From contig OY987242.1 of assembly GCA_963920765.1 (NCBI GenBank), positions 12,240,789 through 12,304,788 of the forward strand: 64,000 nt of DNA, read 5' to 3'. The notes beneath the pieces are model-generated. The model did no database searches and was not told the origin of the DNA. It saw only the letters and a program-made list of their open reading frames with translations. Of the stretch, positions 27,156-38,426 are shown piece after piece. The DNA comes from Ulota crispa. Its lineage: Eukaryota; Streptophyta; Bryopsida; Orthotrichales; Orthotrichaceae. Within the stretch, counting starts at the first letter, position 1. Each line of letters begins with the position of its first letter. The translations under genes were made by a program, and so were the position numbers.

Positions 27156-28755
27156 CCCCTAAAGGACCAAGCCCTTTTTTATGGGAAAACCATTAAAAAC
27201 TGCCACTTCTAAGAGGTTTAGTAAAAAGGGATTTTATATTTTGTTTTTGGGAAATCTAACCATAGGATCTTGTTCCACAAAAGAAGAGGTACTTGTGGGA
27301 AAAAAATCAGCTCATTCTAGATGGAGAGGAGTGAGATATTTACATCTAAAGTGAAAAATAAAGTTTTTTCCCATGGTGCCCAAAAAATTAGAAGCCTTTG
27401 ACCACTTTCATAACAAAAAAATTGCTTTACCCAAAGTTGCACTTTATTTTTTCCATGTAGGAGATCAAGTGAGGTCAAGATTAGCATGCTGGGGAAAAAT
27501 GAAACGTAAAAGTAAAAAACATAGTTTAGAACTTTAGATGCAAAAGAATTTATGTTTGAAATGGAGGCAACTCTTGAAGTACACTTTGGTATAGACAGCT
27601 TGAGTGTGAGAAATACTAGCAGGTACATACACTATATTATAGCACACAAAGCTCTATTACTGAGGTATTATCTTCTAATTAATAAACACCTCAAAGGTTG
27701 TGGGTACTTTTGGCAAAATTTGCTTTCATCCACTTCTTGGCTTATTTACCAATATTATAAAATTCAATCTTAACAAATCACCTTTGCATGCTTATATCAT
27801 ACAAAAAACATGAAATTAATTTATATCTCAACTATCCATGCAATAAATTCCAAAATATCCAACTTTATACATTGTTTAAGACAATTAATCAAGTTACTTT
27901 AACTCATAAAGGTCTGTGCATCCAAAAGTGGATGCACTTTGGTCAACCTTAATTAGAACTTTTAAAATATTAGTTTTTGGTGCATGGTTCAAACTAAGAA
28001 ACTGAAGCTTGACAAGTTTTCTTTTTGTTGCAATTAATTTTTTTGGAAAATGTCAAAAATCAAAAGAATTATTGTCATTGAAAGCTCCAAGTATTAGAAT
28101 CCAAATAACACAATACGTTGTGTTTTTCATTCATATTTTCTACATTTTAAATGCGTTTTAAAATTCAAACTTCATGACTATGTTTCTCATTCTACCATTC
28201 ATTTTTGGTAGAAATTACAGGTTTTTAACATATGCTCTGATTGATATGATTTTATTTCCACATTTAGCTTTAAAAAATCACAATAATTCAAATTTTCCAT
28301 CAAATTTATCAAGAAACATAATGTAAATAGAAATTGAATGTGTCTTCCAGCAAGAAAATATTGAAATTTTTCTAATTAATTAAATAAAAGGATACTGCAA
28401 ATTTGGTGTGATAGTCAAATTTGACTTTGAATTCTTTGTTATGACTGTTTTGGGTGTAAAAAATAAAATAATCAATTGAAATTTTTTCACACTAATTTTT
28501 ATTGTTGCTTGTACCTCTTGAAAAAAAACTCAAGTAGTTTGGATTCTTTTTGCTATTTTAACTTATTTATGTTCATTTTTTGAAAAAAAATGATAACAAT
28601 TACAAATTTTCATGAAACAAATTGAAATTTCCTACAGTGATATATCATTCATAGTTTCAAGCAATAATATATATATATATATTTTTTATTTGAACACAAT
28701 TTAAAAGCTAAAAATGAAGTTTGACCATTTCAAAATGGATCAACTCCTTTCGGGG
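27156..28755. mobile_element. TTAA-flanked piggyBac-like element, copy 3
   Basis: TTAA at 27152-27155 and 28756-28759. Left end CCCCTAAAGGACCAAGC; right end inverted CCCCGAAAGGA. Its first ~330 bp match, in inverse orientation, the last ~300 bp of the copy at 42302-43443 (shared words CACAAGTACCTC, GAATGAGCT, TTGACC..TCTT), which confirms a true family. Longest member at 1600 bp. No transposase frame seen. Confidence 0.65.
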
Positions 28756-29336
28756 TTAACCTAGTGCCTCCCCACCAAAATATTGATGAAGAGCTTTTTT
28801 GTAATTCATTGTTGACAAGTAATGAAGTAAAAGACATGCAAGGGGATTTACACAAGCTAAATTCAGAAAAAGTTGGTTCATGTTTTCTATTAGAACAATT
28901 TGCACCAACAATATTGCACTCAAAAGCACCAACAAAAAAATTGCTATTACTTTATGAATGTAGGCTAGTGAAGTCAAAAATAGTGCAATTCAACAAAGCT
29001 TACAAAGTGGAAGAGCGTGCATATTTGTTTAATATTTGTGACATGCATATATTGTTACTTTTGTGGAGAAAGATGCTTACATGTTGTATTTAAGTAAGGA
29101 TGCTCTATTCAAAATCCACAAGTAACAATTCAGAAACTGTTTTGATTTGCCAAACGTTGAAAGGTACTTGCAAATCATTGGAAAATATTTGAAAAATATA
29201 GAGAAGCATGTCCAATTCAAAAAACATGCTAAACTTGGGGAAAACTTTGTGTAAAATATTGAAAAAATTTCAATATTCAAGGACATTATAAGTCTATATA
29301 TACATGGATAGCCCATAGGTATTTAACCCTAAATGT

Positions 29337-29396
29337 CCACGGTGTCAAATTCCAGATTCAAAAACACCACATTTTGGTGTCGTGGGCATTTAGGAG
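29337..29396. mobile_element. Miniature TTAA-flanked hairpin (60 bp)
   Basis: TTAA at 29333-29336 and 29397-29400 enclose CCCTAAATGTCCACG and its near-inverse CGTGGGCATTTAGGAG, leaving a hairpin of 60 bp. Likely an extreme deletion derivative of the TTAA family. Confidence 0.5.
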
Positions 29397-29400
29397 TTAA

Positions 29401-30939
29401 ATGTACCATTTGTAGCAAAACATACACTTATTGATAAATCCATATCCTTAAAAACAAGCAAGCCGACAAAGCATAGAAGCAAAGAATTCAAAAGAAAAGA
29501 TATCAAGAAAAAATAAACCCAGAAGGGGTCGTTAATGACACTACAAACAACTGCAAGGATATTTTCAACAATGCGGAAATATATAAGGATATTATTAATA
29601 TTTTACCTGACTTTTGTGTTCAGTTCGAAAAAAACCTCGATAATGACATACGTAACGATTTTTGTGTTTTCAAACAAAAATGACAAATGAAGCTACAAAA
29701 ATCCTATTCCACTAAAAGTCTCAATTACCTCCAACATAACTCATGCATTAAGTAGCTAAGAGCTTGCAACCATGCTGACATAGAAATTTGGTTGCACGAT
29801 GACAACTCCTACACATGATCATATAAGTACACCTAAACTACAGTTTTCAAGTTCCTTCAGCATGCTGATACTTGAAATGAATAATACTCACATTCTCCTT
29901 CACAAAAAGTCTGAAAATTTTATGAACTACAAAGTACAGTACAGGTGGTTTCAGCAGGCAAAAGTTTATGTATTAAAAGTATTCACATATAAAATGGCAA
30001 GATGGGGCATTAGGAGTGAAGAATTTACAGAGAGTGAGGGACATTGACGTTCGATAACGTAGTTCTAGGGTTAGGCATTGGAAAAACCCCCTTGGTAGAG
30101 GGAAAAAACAGGGCACGTCCCCAGACTGCGGTGTTTTCTGTATTAATTCAGTGTGAAAGAATACACTAAAAACTAGGGTTAGGCATTGGAAGGAGCTGAT
30201 AAACTTCAACAAAAACATTGAATTAGCAAAAGAAAACTCTGACAAAACTCCTCATTTAATTATTTTCTAAGAAAATAAATTACAAAAGCACGTCTTCGAG
30301 ATGTTTTCAGTGCAAGGCCACACTTGCAAAGTTCAAAGCGACCTGCGCCGAAACCAAAAGACTTCTAATATCCGCCTCAACAACACCAAAAGTTGCACAA
30401 AGGTATTAAGCTAACTCGAACAAAAGAGAAAATCCGCTGAATAAATATTACATCTAGTAATGATAATTACTAATAGCAGGCTATTTTTCTTTAGATTTTT
30501 TGTAAACTGAAATATAGGTACTGATGCGCTTCCACCGACATCAGAGGCACTCTCACAACTCGTCACCTCACTCATGTGCAGAGCATTCAAGCTTTTGAAT
30601 ACACCATCACCCCATGCTCTCTACAAACAGCCAGAAACTTAAACCTCCTCAAGTCTCACACCTCAGTCAAATAACTCAAATCTCAGCCCCCCTGAAATAG
30701 AAACAGTTCTGGGCGTCAACAGGAATACATGGAGCCACAACGCATACAATCAGCATTGAACTCCTTAAAAACAACTGCAAACAGTAGATAACCAAATGAT
30801 GTACCATTGTGCGAGGCATGCTTGCTGAAATGAAACAATCAATGATGCAGCTCAACAAACATCTAAAGCAGCAAAAACTGTGGAGATATTCATCGAAATA
30901 CAACTGTAAATTGCCATAAATCAAACGTGCAGTACCTGT
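29401..30939. other. Downstream flank of the NAC gene
   Basis: Sequence 3' of the NAC stop codon (minus), so its right part is probably 3' UTR. A 19-bp direct repeat CTAGGGTTAGGCATTGGAA occurs at 30064 and 30174. No coding exon recognised. Confidence 0.4.
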
Positions 30940-33235
30940 TCAAGTGGTAGATTGGCTGTCAGTGTTGTCGAGGTCGACAACAGGGTTTTTGTTGCACCAA
31001 TCCCTCACTTCCTGAGATGTCACAACAGGATACTGCAATCCAGAAAATCACAGTTTAGGGTTTAAGTCAATTGCACTAGTTGACAAACAAACCCCTCGAG
31101 TAACGGCACTAACCTCGAGAGGAGTATCCAACAAGGGAGGAGTGCTCATCAACTCCGGAGGGGTGTCGAGATTAATGCCATCCAATGTGCTGACTGGGTC
31201 CCCTCCAGCATCCGTGTCACCTCTGAACGGCTCTTCCTCAATGCTGCAACCGACATAATAGGAAAGGCTTCGCAGATTGAAGTTCTGGTAGTCCTCATCC
31301 TGCATTTTCATCCAAAAATCATATGATGTCAAAACGAGACGGCTACGGGCAAGTCCAAAAAAAGATAAGATACTCATATAGGAAATTCCAGGAGGCAGCA
31401 TGATTTTAAAAAGGAGTATAACGAACCTCCACCAAGGGGTCACCATTCAGATGCTCATCGCACAGAAGACTCAGTGTAGAAGGGTCCAAAGGTTCTGCCT
31501 CCACAGGATTATCAAGACCCCAAGTCTCATACTCGTCGTTAAGGTTCACAGTTTGAAAAGATTCAGCTTCTCCTTCACATGATACATGGCCACCCAAACC
31601 TCCATTGGTGTGCGTCATTTGATTCTCTGTGTACACTGCAGTTCCCAGTCCGTCTCCAGGTACTTGAGCTTTGTAGCCATTGGCATCCTGATTCGCATCC
31701 ACAACAACATGCTCCTTGCTGTACTGCCCCGCCTACAGTTTCCACAAAGCTCAAATGTATCATTTTCCAACAAACCGAGATTTCAAACACAAAAAGCGAA
31801 CGAGGCTCTATACAAAAAGGAAGGTGTCTGAGTCTTGTACTTACAAACGTTGTTTTCTGTTTGGACTGAGTTGCAAGAGCCTGAGGGTCAAAAATCTCCG
31901 AAATAGACTCGGTTGGTTCGGCGTAGAGCTGCTTGGTGTTACGCGATGCAGAGTACGACTTTGGAGTTGGCGGGGGCAATCCTCTTGTAATTACCGACGC
32001 CGAGGGTGAGTCTCCACTCAAGCCTGCCCCTCCCGTTGGCTCCTGGAAACCAATGTCACTTTCGGATGGCTCGCACTCCTCCTCTTCCACTGCTGTGGCT
32101 CCTGGTTTGCGGCTTGGACAGCTGCGAGGTGCCTTCTGGTAGAAAACCTTGCACACCACCAGTTCTCCATCTGTCTCTTCTTCATTACCTCCCAGGTGAT
32201 ACTGATGCATCACCCAGTTCGTCTTCAGATTCTTTGACTTCTTACCCGTGGCTCTGTACAGGACCATGATCTTCTTGTGCCCCAAGACCTCTTTACCCTA
32301 CAACAGCCACAAGCATTGTTACGACGTCTCTCCAAGTCCTAAAAACTGGATGAACATGAGATACCTATTCATAGCTAACCCCAAATGACAAAGAAGGCCT
32401 CCTGTTGAAGTTCTAATGAAGTGTCACATTTAGCATGCTTTGATTTGGCCCGAACCTGAGAAACAGGTCGAGTTTTGCCCGTTTTGTGCCAGCGGACATC
32501 AGCACCGCCATCCGGAACATCGTCAGTCTGGATTTTGCGCCTCTTGCGTGTACCAGTGGTATACGCCATAGAAGGCCGATGAAAGTAATGACAGCTACTG
32601 CCATCCTTCCTCACCCCTGCGTATCCAACATTTACAACACATTTTAAAAAAACCTCAACAACAGTCAAAAATTGGACGTCACAGCAAGTTGACCATAAGA
32701 CATGACTCAACCAAATAGATTCTGATTGCTGATGAAACTGCCATTGTTCATTCAAATTCTATCGTTTTTTTCAACATCTGCAACATCCAAATTCTATCCT
32801 GCTGTATACTAAATACTGAAGGGTGAACTTTTATCCATCCACTAAAGGGTGTGAAAGCTCTAATGATTAACACAGACGTATCTCCGTTGTGTTACTTGCG
32901 GGAGTACCAAAAAAACGAATAATAGAAGTGGGGTGTATCTTATAACGTTGTAATTATCATGGAAACTTGACTGTTTATGTAGAATCAGTGCAACATCCTC
33001 AAGAATCCAAGTACTGATTAAACAATTAAAGAAAAAGCTACAATAGAACCACACCTGGCAAGTTTTCGGGGTGTGTTCGACAGATGCCATCCTCCTCCTC
33101 CAGCGTCCGAATGAACTGATCAAGCAGAGGATGCGGCGGTTTCGAGCCGCGACCAATTTTCTGTGCTAAATGGTCCAGCAGCTCCTCGTCACTCGGATCA
33201 AACCGCACTCCTGCTGGCAAACTATCCAACTTTAC
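30940..33235 (-). CDS. SOG1-subgroup NAC transcription factor (5' exon(s) unresolved)
   Basis: Plant DNA-binding regulator. Exons on minus: 33235-33055, 32616-32456, 32297-31845, 31732-31427, 31299-31114, 31032-30940 (stop TGA). All are GT/AG and phase-consistent: 459 residues, close to Arabidopsis SOG1 (about 450). The NAC domain starts at [20 protein letters not shown] and continues [70 protein letters not shown] and LVVCKVFYQ, the last ending subdomain E. An acidic, Pro-rich tail holds [10 protein letters not shown], a motif I associate with SOG1, then SQ sites in TSQE and DSQS. The NAC domain also resembles the SND2/ANAC073 subgroup, so the ortholog is open. The first exon here has no ATG before an AG acceptor, so at least one exon lies upstream; an open, phase-compatible stretch at 33973-33868 followed by GTGAAG is a weak candidate. 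Confidence 0.85.
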
Positions 33236-33415
33236 CTGCTACAAAAACATGTGAGGGCTGGAAGTCATTCAGCGGTCGCACCAATGGCTCAAGTAAACAA
33301 TTTCAATTAGTGAGCATTCGACAGAAAACCTGTAGACATCCATAATCAAGCTAAACTCGACCTTACGCTCGCAGTGACAATACTCTAGCATAATACCAGG
33401 AAGTTCAAAAATCTT

Positions 33416-33423
33416 AAACCCTA
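33416..33423 (-). promoter_or_regulatory. Telo-box upstream of the first firm NAC exon
   Basis: TAGGGTTT on minus about 180 bp upstream of the first firm NAC exon. It may mark the leader or first intron. Confidence 0.3.
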
Positions 33424-35160
33424 TAATTTGGCACCCTCGTCACGAAAAAAGTGAATGAGGTGCGTACATGAGAAGCCGCATTGTGATCGCAGCACGTCTT
33501 AGACTGACTCAGTGTCCTCTTTCCTTTTGCCCTGTTCAACAAACAGCTTCAGGACAGGTGCAGGCGACGAAATCCTTTAGAAAATTTCTGCCCAAGTATA
33601 AAGTCTTGCATTGCACCAGTCATTCAAACACATCCAAACTACAAAAGGATGGTAAGAACCATGACAAAAGATTCCGTCAAATTTCTTCAGAAATAATCGA
33701 GGTGGGGTACTCAGAAGCCTATCATATGAAAATAGTAGTAGTTTGTAAGCCCTAATTGACTGCCGTGCTTAAAATAGCAGCTGAGAAGCCGTAGTCACAT
33801 TACTGACATGATGTTAAAGCATACCTGTCCATGTCCATTCTCTCCCAGTCAAGCCTGTCCACTTCACCTGAAGGCTCGACAATACTTTCCAAGTTCCGAG
33901 ACTGGTATCTTTCTCGTATGATTCTGCTGAAAGGTAAGCAATGGCTGACGTGCAAGTGCAGACTGGTGCAAATCTACAAGCGGGTGATGTAGTGTTTATA
34001 GTGTTTTCTGTTGCTGTGAGCTGGGCAAGGAAGAGTGAGAGCTGAGTTGGGAGGAACAAAGGAGTCTTGGGCTACAATGAGACGAGGACATTCACATTCT
34101 AGGGTTCTGGGATAGTGAAATAACTTAAAGTCTGTGATCACTTCGTTTGAAGCAATCGGATTTCAACAACTGAAACAACACTTCACCCAACACATACAAC
34201 ACTGTAACCAAGTTTGCTTGCAACGCAAGCAACGGTCCGATACTTTAATTCACAAACGGATTTACAAAACACAAAACTTGGGTACACACAAAGGGGAGGG
34301 GAAGAGAGAGGAGGCGTTGAAGAAACAAACACACAAGGGGAAACTGAAGCTCCCTTTCAAAAACACCTCTTTTTTGCTTTCTTTTCGACACCCGTTTTTC
34401 TCGCCAAAGAACGGCGCTCACAGCTACGACAATCCCAAACCCAGCTCTCTACAAAACTATCACTTCCTGGACGCCATGAAGGATGCAAAGTTAGAACTCA
34501 AAACCTAACACCCCCGCAAAGCCACACACAGATACTCAACGGCCCTTCCAAAGTGGCCACTAAGCTTATCTCCTAGCTCACAAACCCCAGACCATTCCAA
34601 ACCTCACAAAAACAAAACCTTTCAAAAAGCACTAACTTAGAACAGATCGCGAAATTCAAAATGCGAGCGCTAGAAACTAGGAAGCTCCAGTGGCTCTCCG
34701 GTTAAGTTACACGAAGTCGGCCATTTCTCGGAACAGAGAGTCCTGAAGTCCGATAAATCTCCGAAGAGCATCTCCGGGAGTGCGAAATCGCTTGAGAAAA
34801 CCATCCGATCACAAATCCTACGCCAGAAGATCCACAAAAGTGTGCAACAAGCCCTGCGGAATGCGTGTAGTCGGTATCTTTCTACATGCTCTTCTACAGA
34901 ATTGCAGGCTCTCGTCGCTCGAAGCAAGGTCCGAGTCACAGGTTCGGTGCCGGGCCAGCCCTCGTTCGGAAGAGAATGAACTGATGTTCGGTGCCGAGCC
35001 CAGAGGTCGTTCGGATGAGAATGAGTTGAGGTTCGGGCTCGTGGGTCTAGGTGTTGGTTCGGGAGAAAGATTTAGAGTTCGGTGGAGGACGTTGCCGATA
35101 GTGACATCTTCGTTTCGGGTAGGATCGAAGCTTGGAATCTAGGATTGAGGGTTCCTTTTT
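33424..35160. other. NAC upstream region and GC-richer block
   Basis: Moderate-GC sequence unlike the AT-rich DNA to its right. It probably holds the NAC promoter, leader and missing first exon(s). On minus, CACTATAAACAC near 34000 could be a TATA element. Open frames of about 120 codons occur on both strands without recognisable domains. Confidence 0.35.
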
Positions 35161-35643
35161 GGGGAGGTTAGATTTTCTAATGGCGTTGTTCAGTGGGTGA
35201 TTGGGTGAAGGTGCTTCAGGAATAAGTTTGAGGTTGTTGAATTAATGAGTGTCTTGGAAGCTGAATTACTACGGATTCGACAGGCTTACACTGGGTCTTT
35301 AGTAATTAATTGTGTGTGTACTGGGCGGGTGAAATGTACAGTTGGGGGGCATGATGGCAAGGTGCTCCTGATGTGTACAGTTAGCCAAGTTGTTGGAATA
35401 AACTCATTCTTACGAAGGGAAGGAAGGAGAATTTGGATTTAGCACTGCCATCAGCATCTTTCGGGTTGACATTCTAAGGTACATTCACACTTTAGGAGGG
35501 GTATTAGCGGAGAAAAATTAGATGTATTTGGACGCACTTTTAGACTATATTCATATTGCTTTTATTTTTCCTAACAGTAAGTGAGAATGTATCTTTATGT
35601 GCCAGCAATGTCAACAAAAGGTTCAAAACTTTTACCTGAGTTA
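35161..35643. other. Intergenic DNA without recognised features
   Basis: I see no gene or repeat here. Confidence 0.4.
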
Positions 35644-35772
35644 GTGATTTGTGAAGCCTGAGCTACTGATTTGTGAAGCCTGAGCTACTGACTTGTGAAA
35701 CCCGAGTTGGTGATTTGAGAAACCTGAGTTAGTCATTTGTGAAACTTGAGTTGGTAATTTGTGAAACCTGAA
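35644..35772. repeat. 22-bp minisatellite
   Basis: About six copies of a 22-bp unit like GTGAAGCCTGAGCTACTGATTT, with increasing divergence to the right. Frames through it are repeat-derived. Confidence 0.85.
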
Positions 35773-36724
35773 TTTGCCCACATGGAAACATATCTTACCT
35801 TGAGTAAATAGAGGAACTAAGCGAAGGATTATGACTGCCTTCATAGCTTTTATTAGGAAAACTTTGAGCCCTCCAAGAGCCTCCTCCAAAGTCTCAAAAA
35901 GGATCCCAAGATATGTATTTATTGTAACAAACAAATTGCTAATCCCCTATTTTCATACATCCTTTGAGCTCAATGCAATCATGAAAGTTATATTGTTATG
36001 CCATCACAATTGGATAAAGCTATAGGTACAAATATACAATAGAGCCATAAATTCTATTTTACTCTATTTGAATTAATGAGTGAAGTACTTAGATAATGAC
36101 TAGTAAGTACATTTACATGTTTTATGAGTGCAATGTCTTTTGCATTATTTTGGATTGTACATGTTGCTATGGTCCTTCATACAAGATAGCAATAGATATG
36201 CATGATTTTTCCTATTCTCACACTAGCATGCCTAGCCCCCCAAATAATAACTTGCATTGTCAAATGTTGGGAGGCTTTGGAGGGCTCAAATCTAAAACTA
36301 CAACAATTTAGAATGTGGAGATGTTTAGAATGTGGTGCTACCAATTCCTAAACCAAGTCCTAGCAATAGGGATTTATAAAAAATAACTAAAGTTAAATCT
36401 AAATTTGATGCATGATGTATGATTGAAAAGTTTTCAATAACACCTTTTTAACTACAGATTACATTTTTTTTGTCTTTTTAATTAGTTATAAGTTTTAGCT
36501 CATGTTGTAGTATGGTGACCTTCTATTTTAAATCAGGTTTAGTTTTATCAAATATCACCAAGTTCCTAATCAACAAAAGCCTTCAAAACACAAGCTTCTT
36601 AATGAAATCATGTTGACAATAGTTGATTGTTCTTTCTTTTCTTATTTGTAACACTTCTTTACGCAAACATTGATTAGTTCACTCTCATTTTTGTTTTTAC
36701 AAATGTCATCCATAGATGAGCTCT
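35773..36724. other. Intergenic DNA
   Basis: No gene or structured repeat recognised. Confidence 0.4.
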
Positions 36725-36728
36725 TTAA

Positions 36729-37631
36729 CCCTTTAAAATGACTATATACATTTTCACAAAATCCACTAAAAGTTAGGGCAATAAACTTGGATGTGCAGTT
36801 GAATCAAATATGGACCTGATTTTAATAATCCAATCGTACAAATGTAAAGGACACCTTGTTTGTTGTAATGTATCAAAATTTCAACTAGATTTATTGTTGG
36901 AGGTGAAATATTATAATGATTGAGTGAGATGTATATGGAAAATTTATAGTTTTTCATGCTTGTGTGGTTTTGAATGTGAATGCTACATGCAAGCTTTGGT
37001 TGAGAAGAGCCTTATATTTCTAGAAAGCATGCTTTCCCACCTTTCTAGTAAGACTAGTTTCACACAAAATGGATAAAAATAGCAATCACAAGGTGTAGCT
37101 AAGTGGACAAAAAGGGTAAAAAGTCCCACTCTATTTGCTATGTAAAAATAGTTTTACAAGAAATTTGATAAATGCTATGGAAAATCCAATTGGTGAAAAC
37201 AATCAAGACTTGGCCTTAAATGTAGGGTGATAAGTTTTAAAAGTGAAATTATAGCACGAGTTCAATAAATTCTCAAATACTTCAATTATACTACTATTGT
37301 ATAGAAAAACAATACAAGCATATTTCTTCAGCAATTTGAATTTTTTTAGGATAGCACAAAATTAGGCATTCTTCTTGGATGTTTGATGTATTGTGTTGTT
37401 GCATTTATCTATCTTTGACAAAATATGGATACAAATTTCAAGGCCATATTATATAAACACCATTATTTACCATCTCATAAACTTGGTTCCATTGTTATTT
37501 TTTTAATTGGATGCAAAATTCTTATAACACAAGCATTCTTCAACACCAATTTCCAAATTGTTGAGTGATTTTACTTTATAAGTCAAAAACCTCTCTCCTA
37601 AACCAAAATATGGTCATTGGTCTCTAAAGGG
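36729..37631. mobile_element. TTAA-flanked piggyBac-like element, copy 4
   Basis: TTAA at 36725-36728 and 37632-37635. Ends are CCCTTTA and, inverted, CCCTTTAGAGACCA. 903 bp, non-coding by eye. Inverted match is only strong over the first 7 bp. Confidence 0.5.
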
Positions 37632-37787
37632 TTAAGGTGTCTGTGAATAAGGTCAACCAAACAATTGAATTGTTGAATGTGATTAAATTTGGACAAATTA
37701 GCATATCTATTGATTCTCCCTTTTATGAATAGAATAAATGTAGATTTGCTCAATTTTGTCAACAAGAAAAGAAGAAGAAATACAATA

Positions 37788-38424
37788 CTCCCTCTATTTA
37801 ACAAAAAACCCCATGTTTGAGAATTTGTGAGAGATTAAGAAATATTAACAACAAATTGTAATTGAAAGTTACTGGATATTAGGTTTAAACTATTCCAAAC
37901 ACAATTTTAATTTTTTCAAGAATTAAAGTTTTCTAAAAAGGAAAAGAATGAAGTGCCAAAGTTTTGAAATGTCAATTGTTTTGTTATTGTTACCAATAAT
38001 TAGTAAATGATTGATATGAAGTGTGCCAATGCAATTGAAAATAAAGAATAATTTACCCTAATTGCCCAAGTTGTCCCATCTATCAAAATATTAAATCTTA
38101 TTATTGATGTTATTGAGGATATTATTGATGATTCTAACTTAATGATAGGCACAATTTGCAAATAAAAATCACTAAATCAAGTTGTAATGCTAACATTAAC
38201 AACCAATGAGCATAAAAAGCCCCAAAAATATCACCAAACATGCCAAGTAGTTAATTTTCATTTTAGAGATATGCGTAGGTTTTTTTTTTTTTTGAATCAA
38301 GGCAATAGATAAACACGCGTTTTTTTTTAAACAAAAATCAAGGCAATACTGTAGATAAACACGCGTTTTTTTTTAAACAAAAAATAAGTCGAAATACGGG
38401 TTTCCTCTTCTGAAATAGAGGGAG
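37788..38424. mobile_element. Stowaway-like (Tc1/mariner) element
   Basis: Ends CTCCCTCTATTT and inverted CTCCCTCTATTTC, with TA at 37786-37787 and 38425-38426. The CTCCCTC start and TA target are typical of plant Stowaway elements. It is 637 bp and non-coding. Its right part holds a head-to-tail duplication of about 50 bp containing ATAAACACGCG (38290-38390). Confidence 0.7.
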
Positions 38425-38426
38425 TA

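Noticed and set aside
28764-29093. 109-codon frame as a gene
   Set aside because: No domain, overlapped by an opposite-strand frame, and adjoining the end of a TTAA element.
30940-33235. Confident naming as SND2/ANAC073 instead of SOG1-like
   Set aside because: The NAC domain is compatible with either, but the LDTPPE motif and C-terminal SQ sites favour the SOG1 side; left as subgroup-level call.
33814-34059. 81-codon minus frame as the NAC first exon with its start codon
   Set aside because: It contains no ATG, and its sequence is not clearly homologous to SOG1 or SND2 N-termini; kept only as a weak candidate.
34780-35142. 120-codon plus frame in the GC-richer block
   Set aside because: Arg-rich low-complexity translation with imperfect DNA repeats; no domain; more likely NAC upstream sequence.
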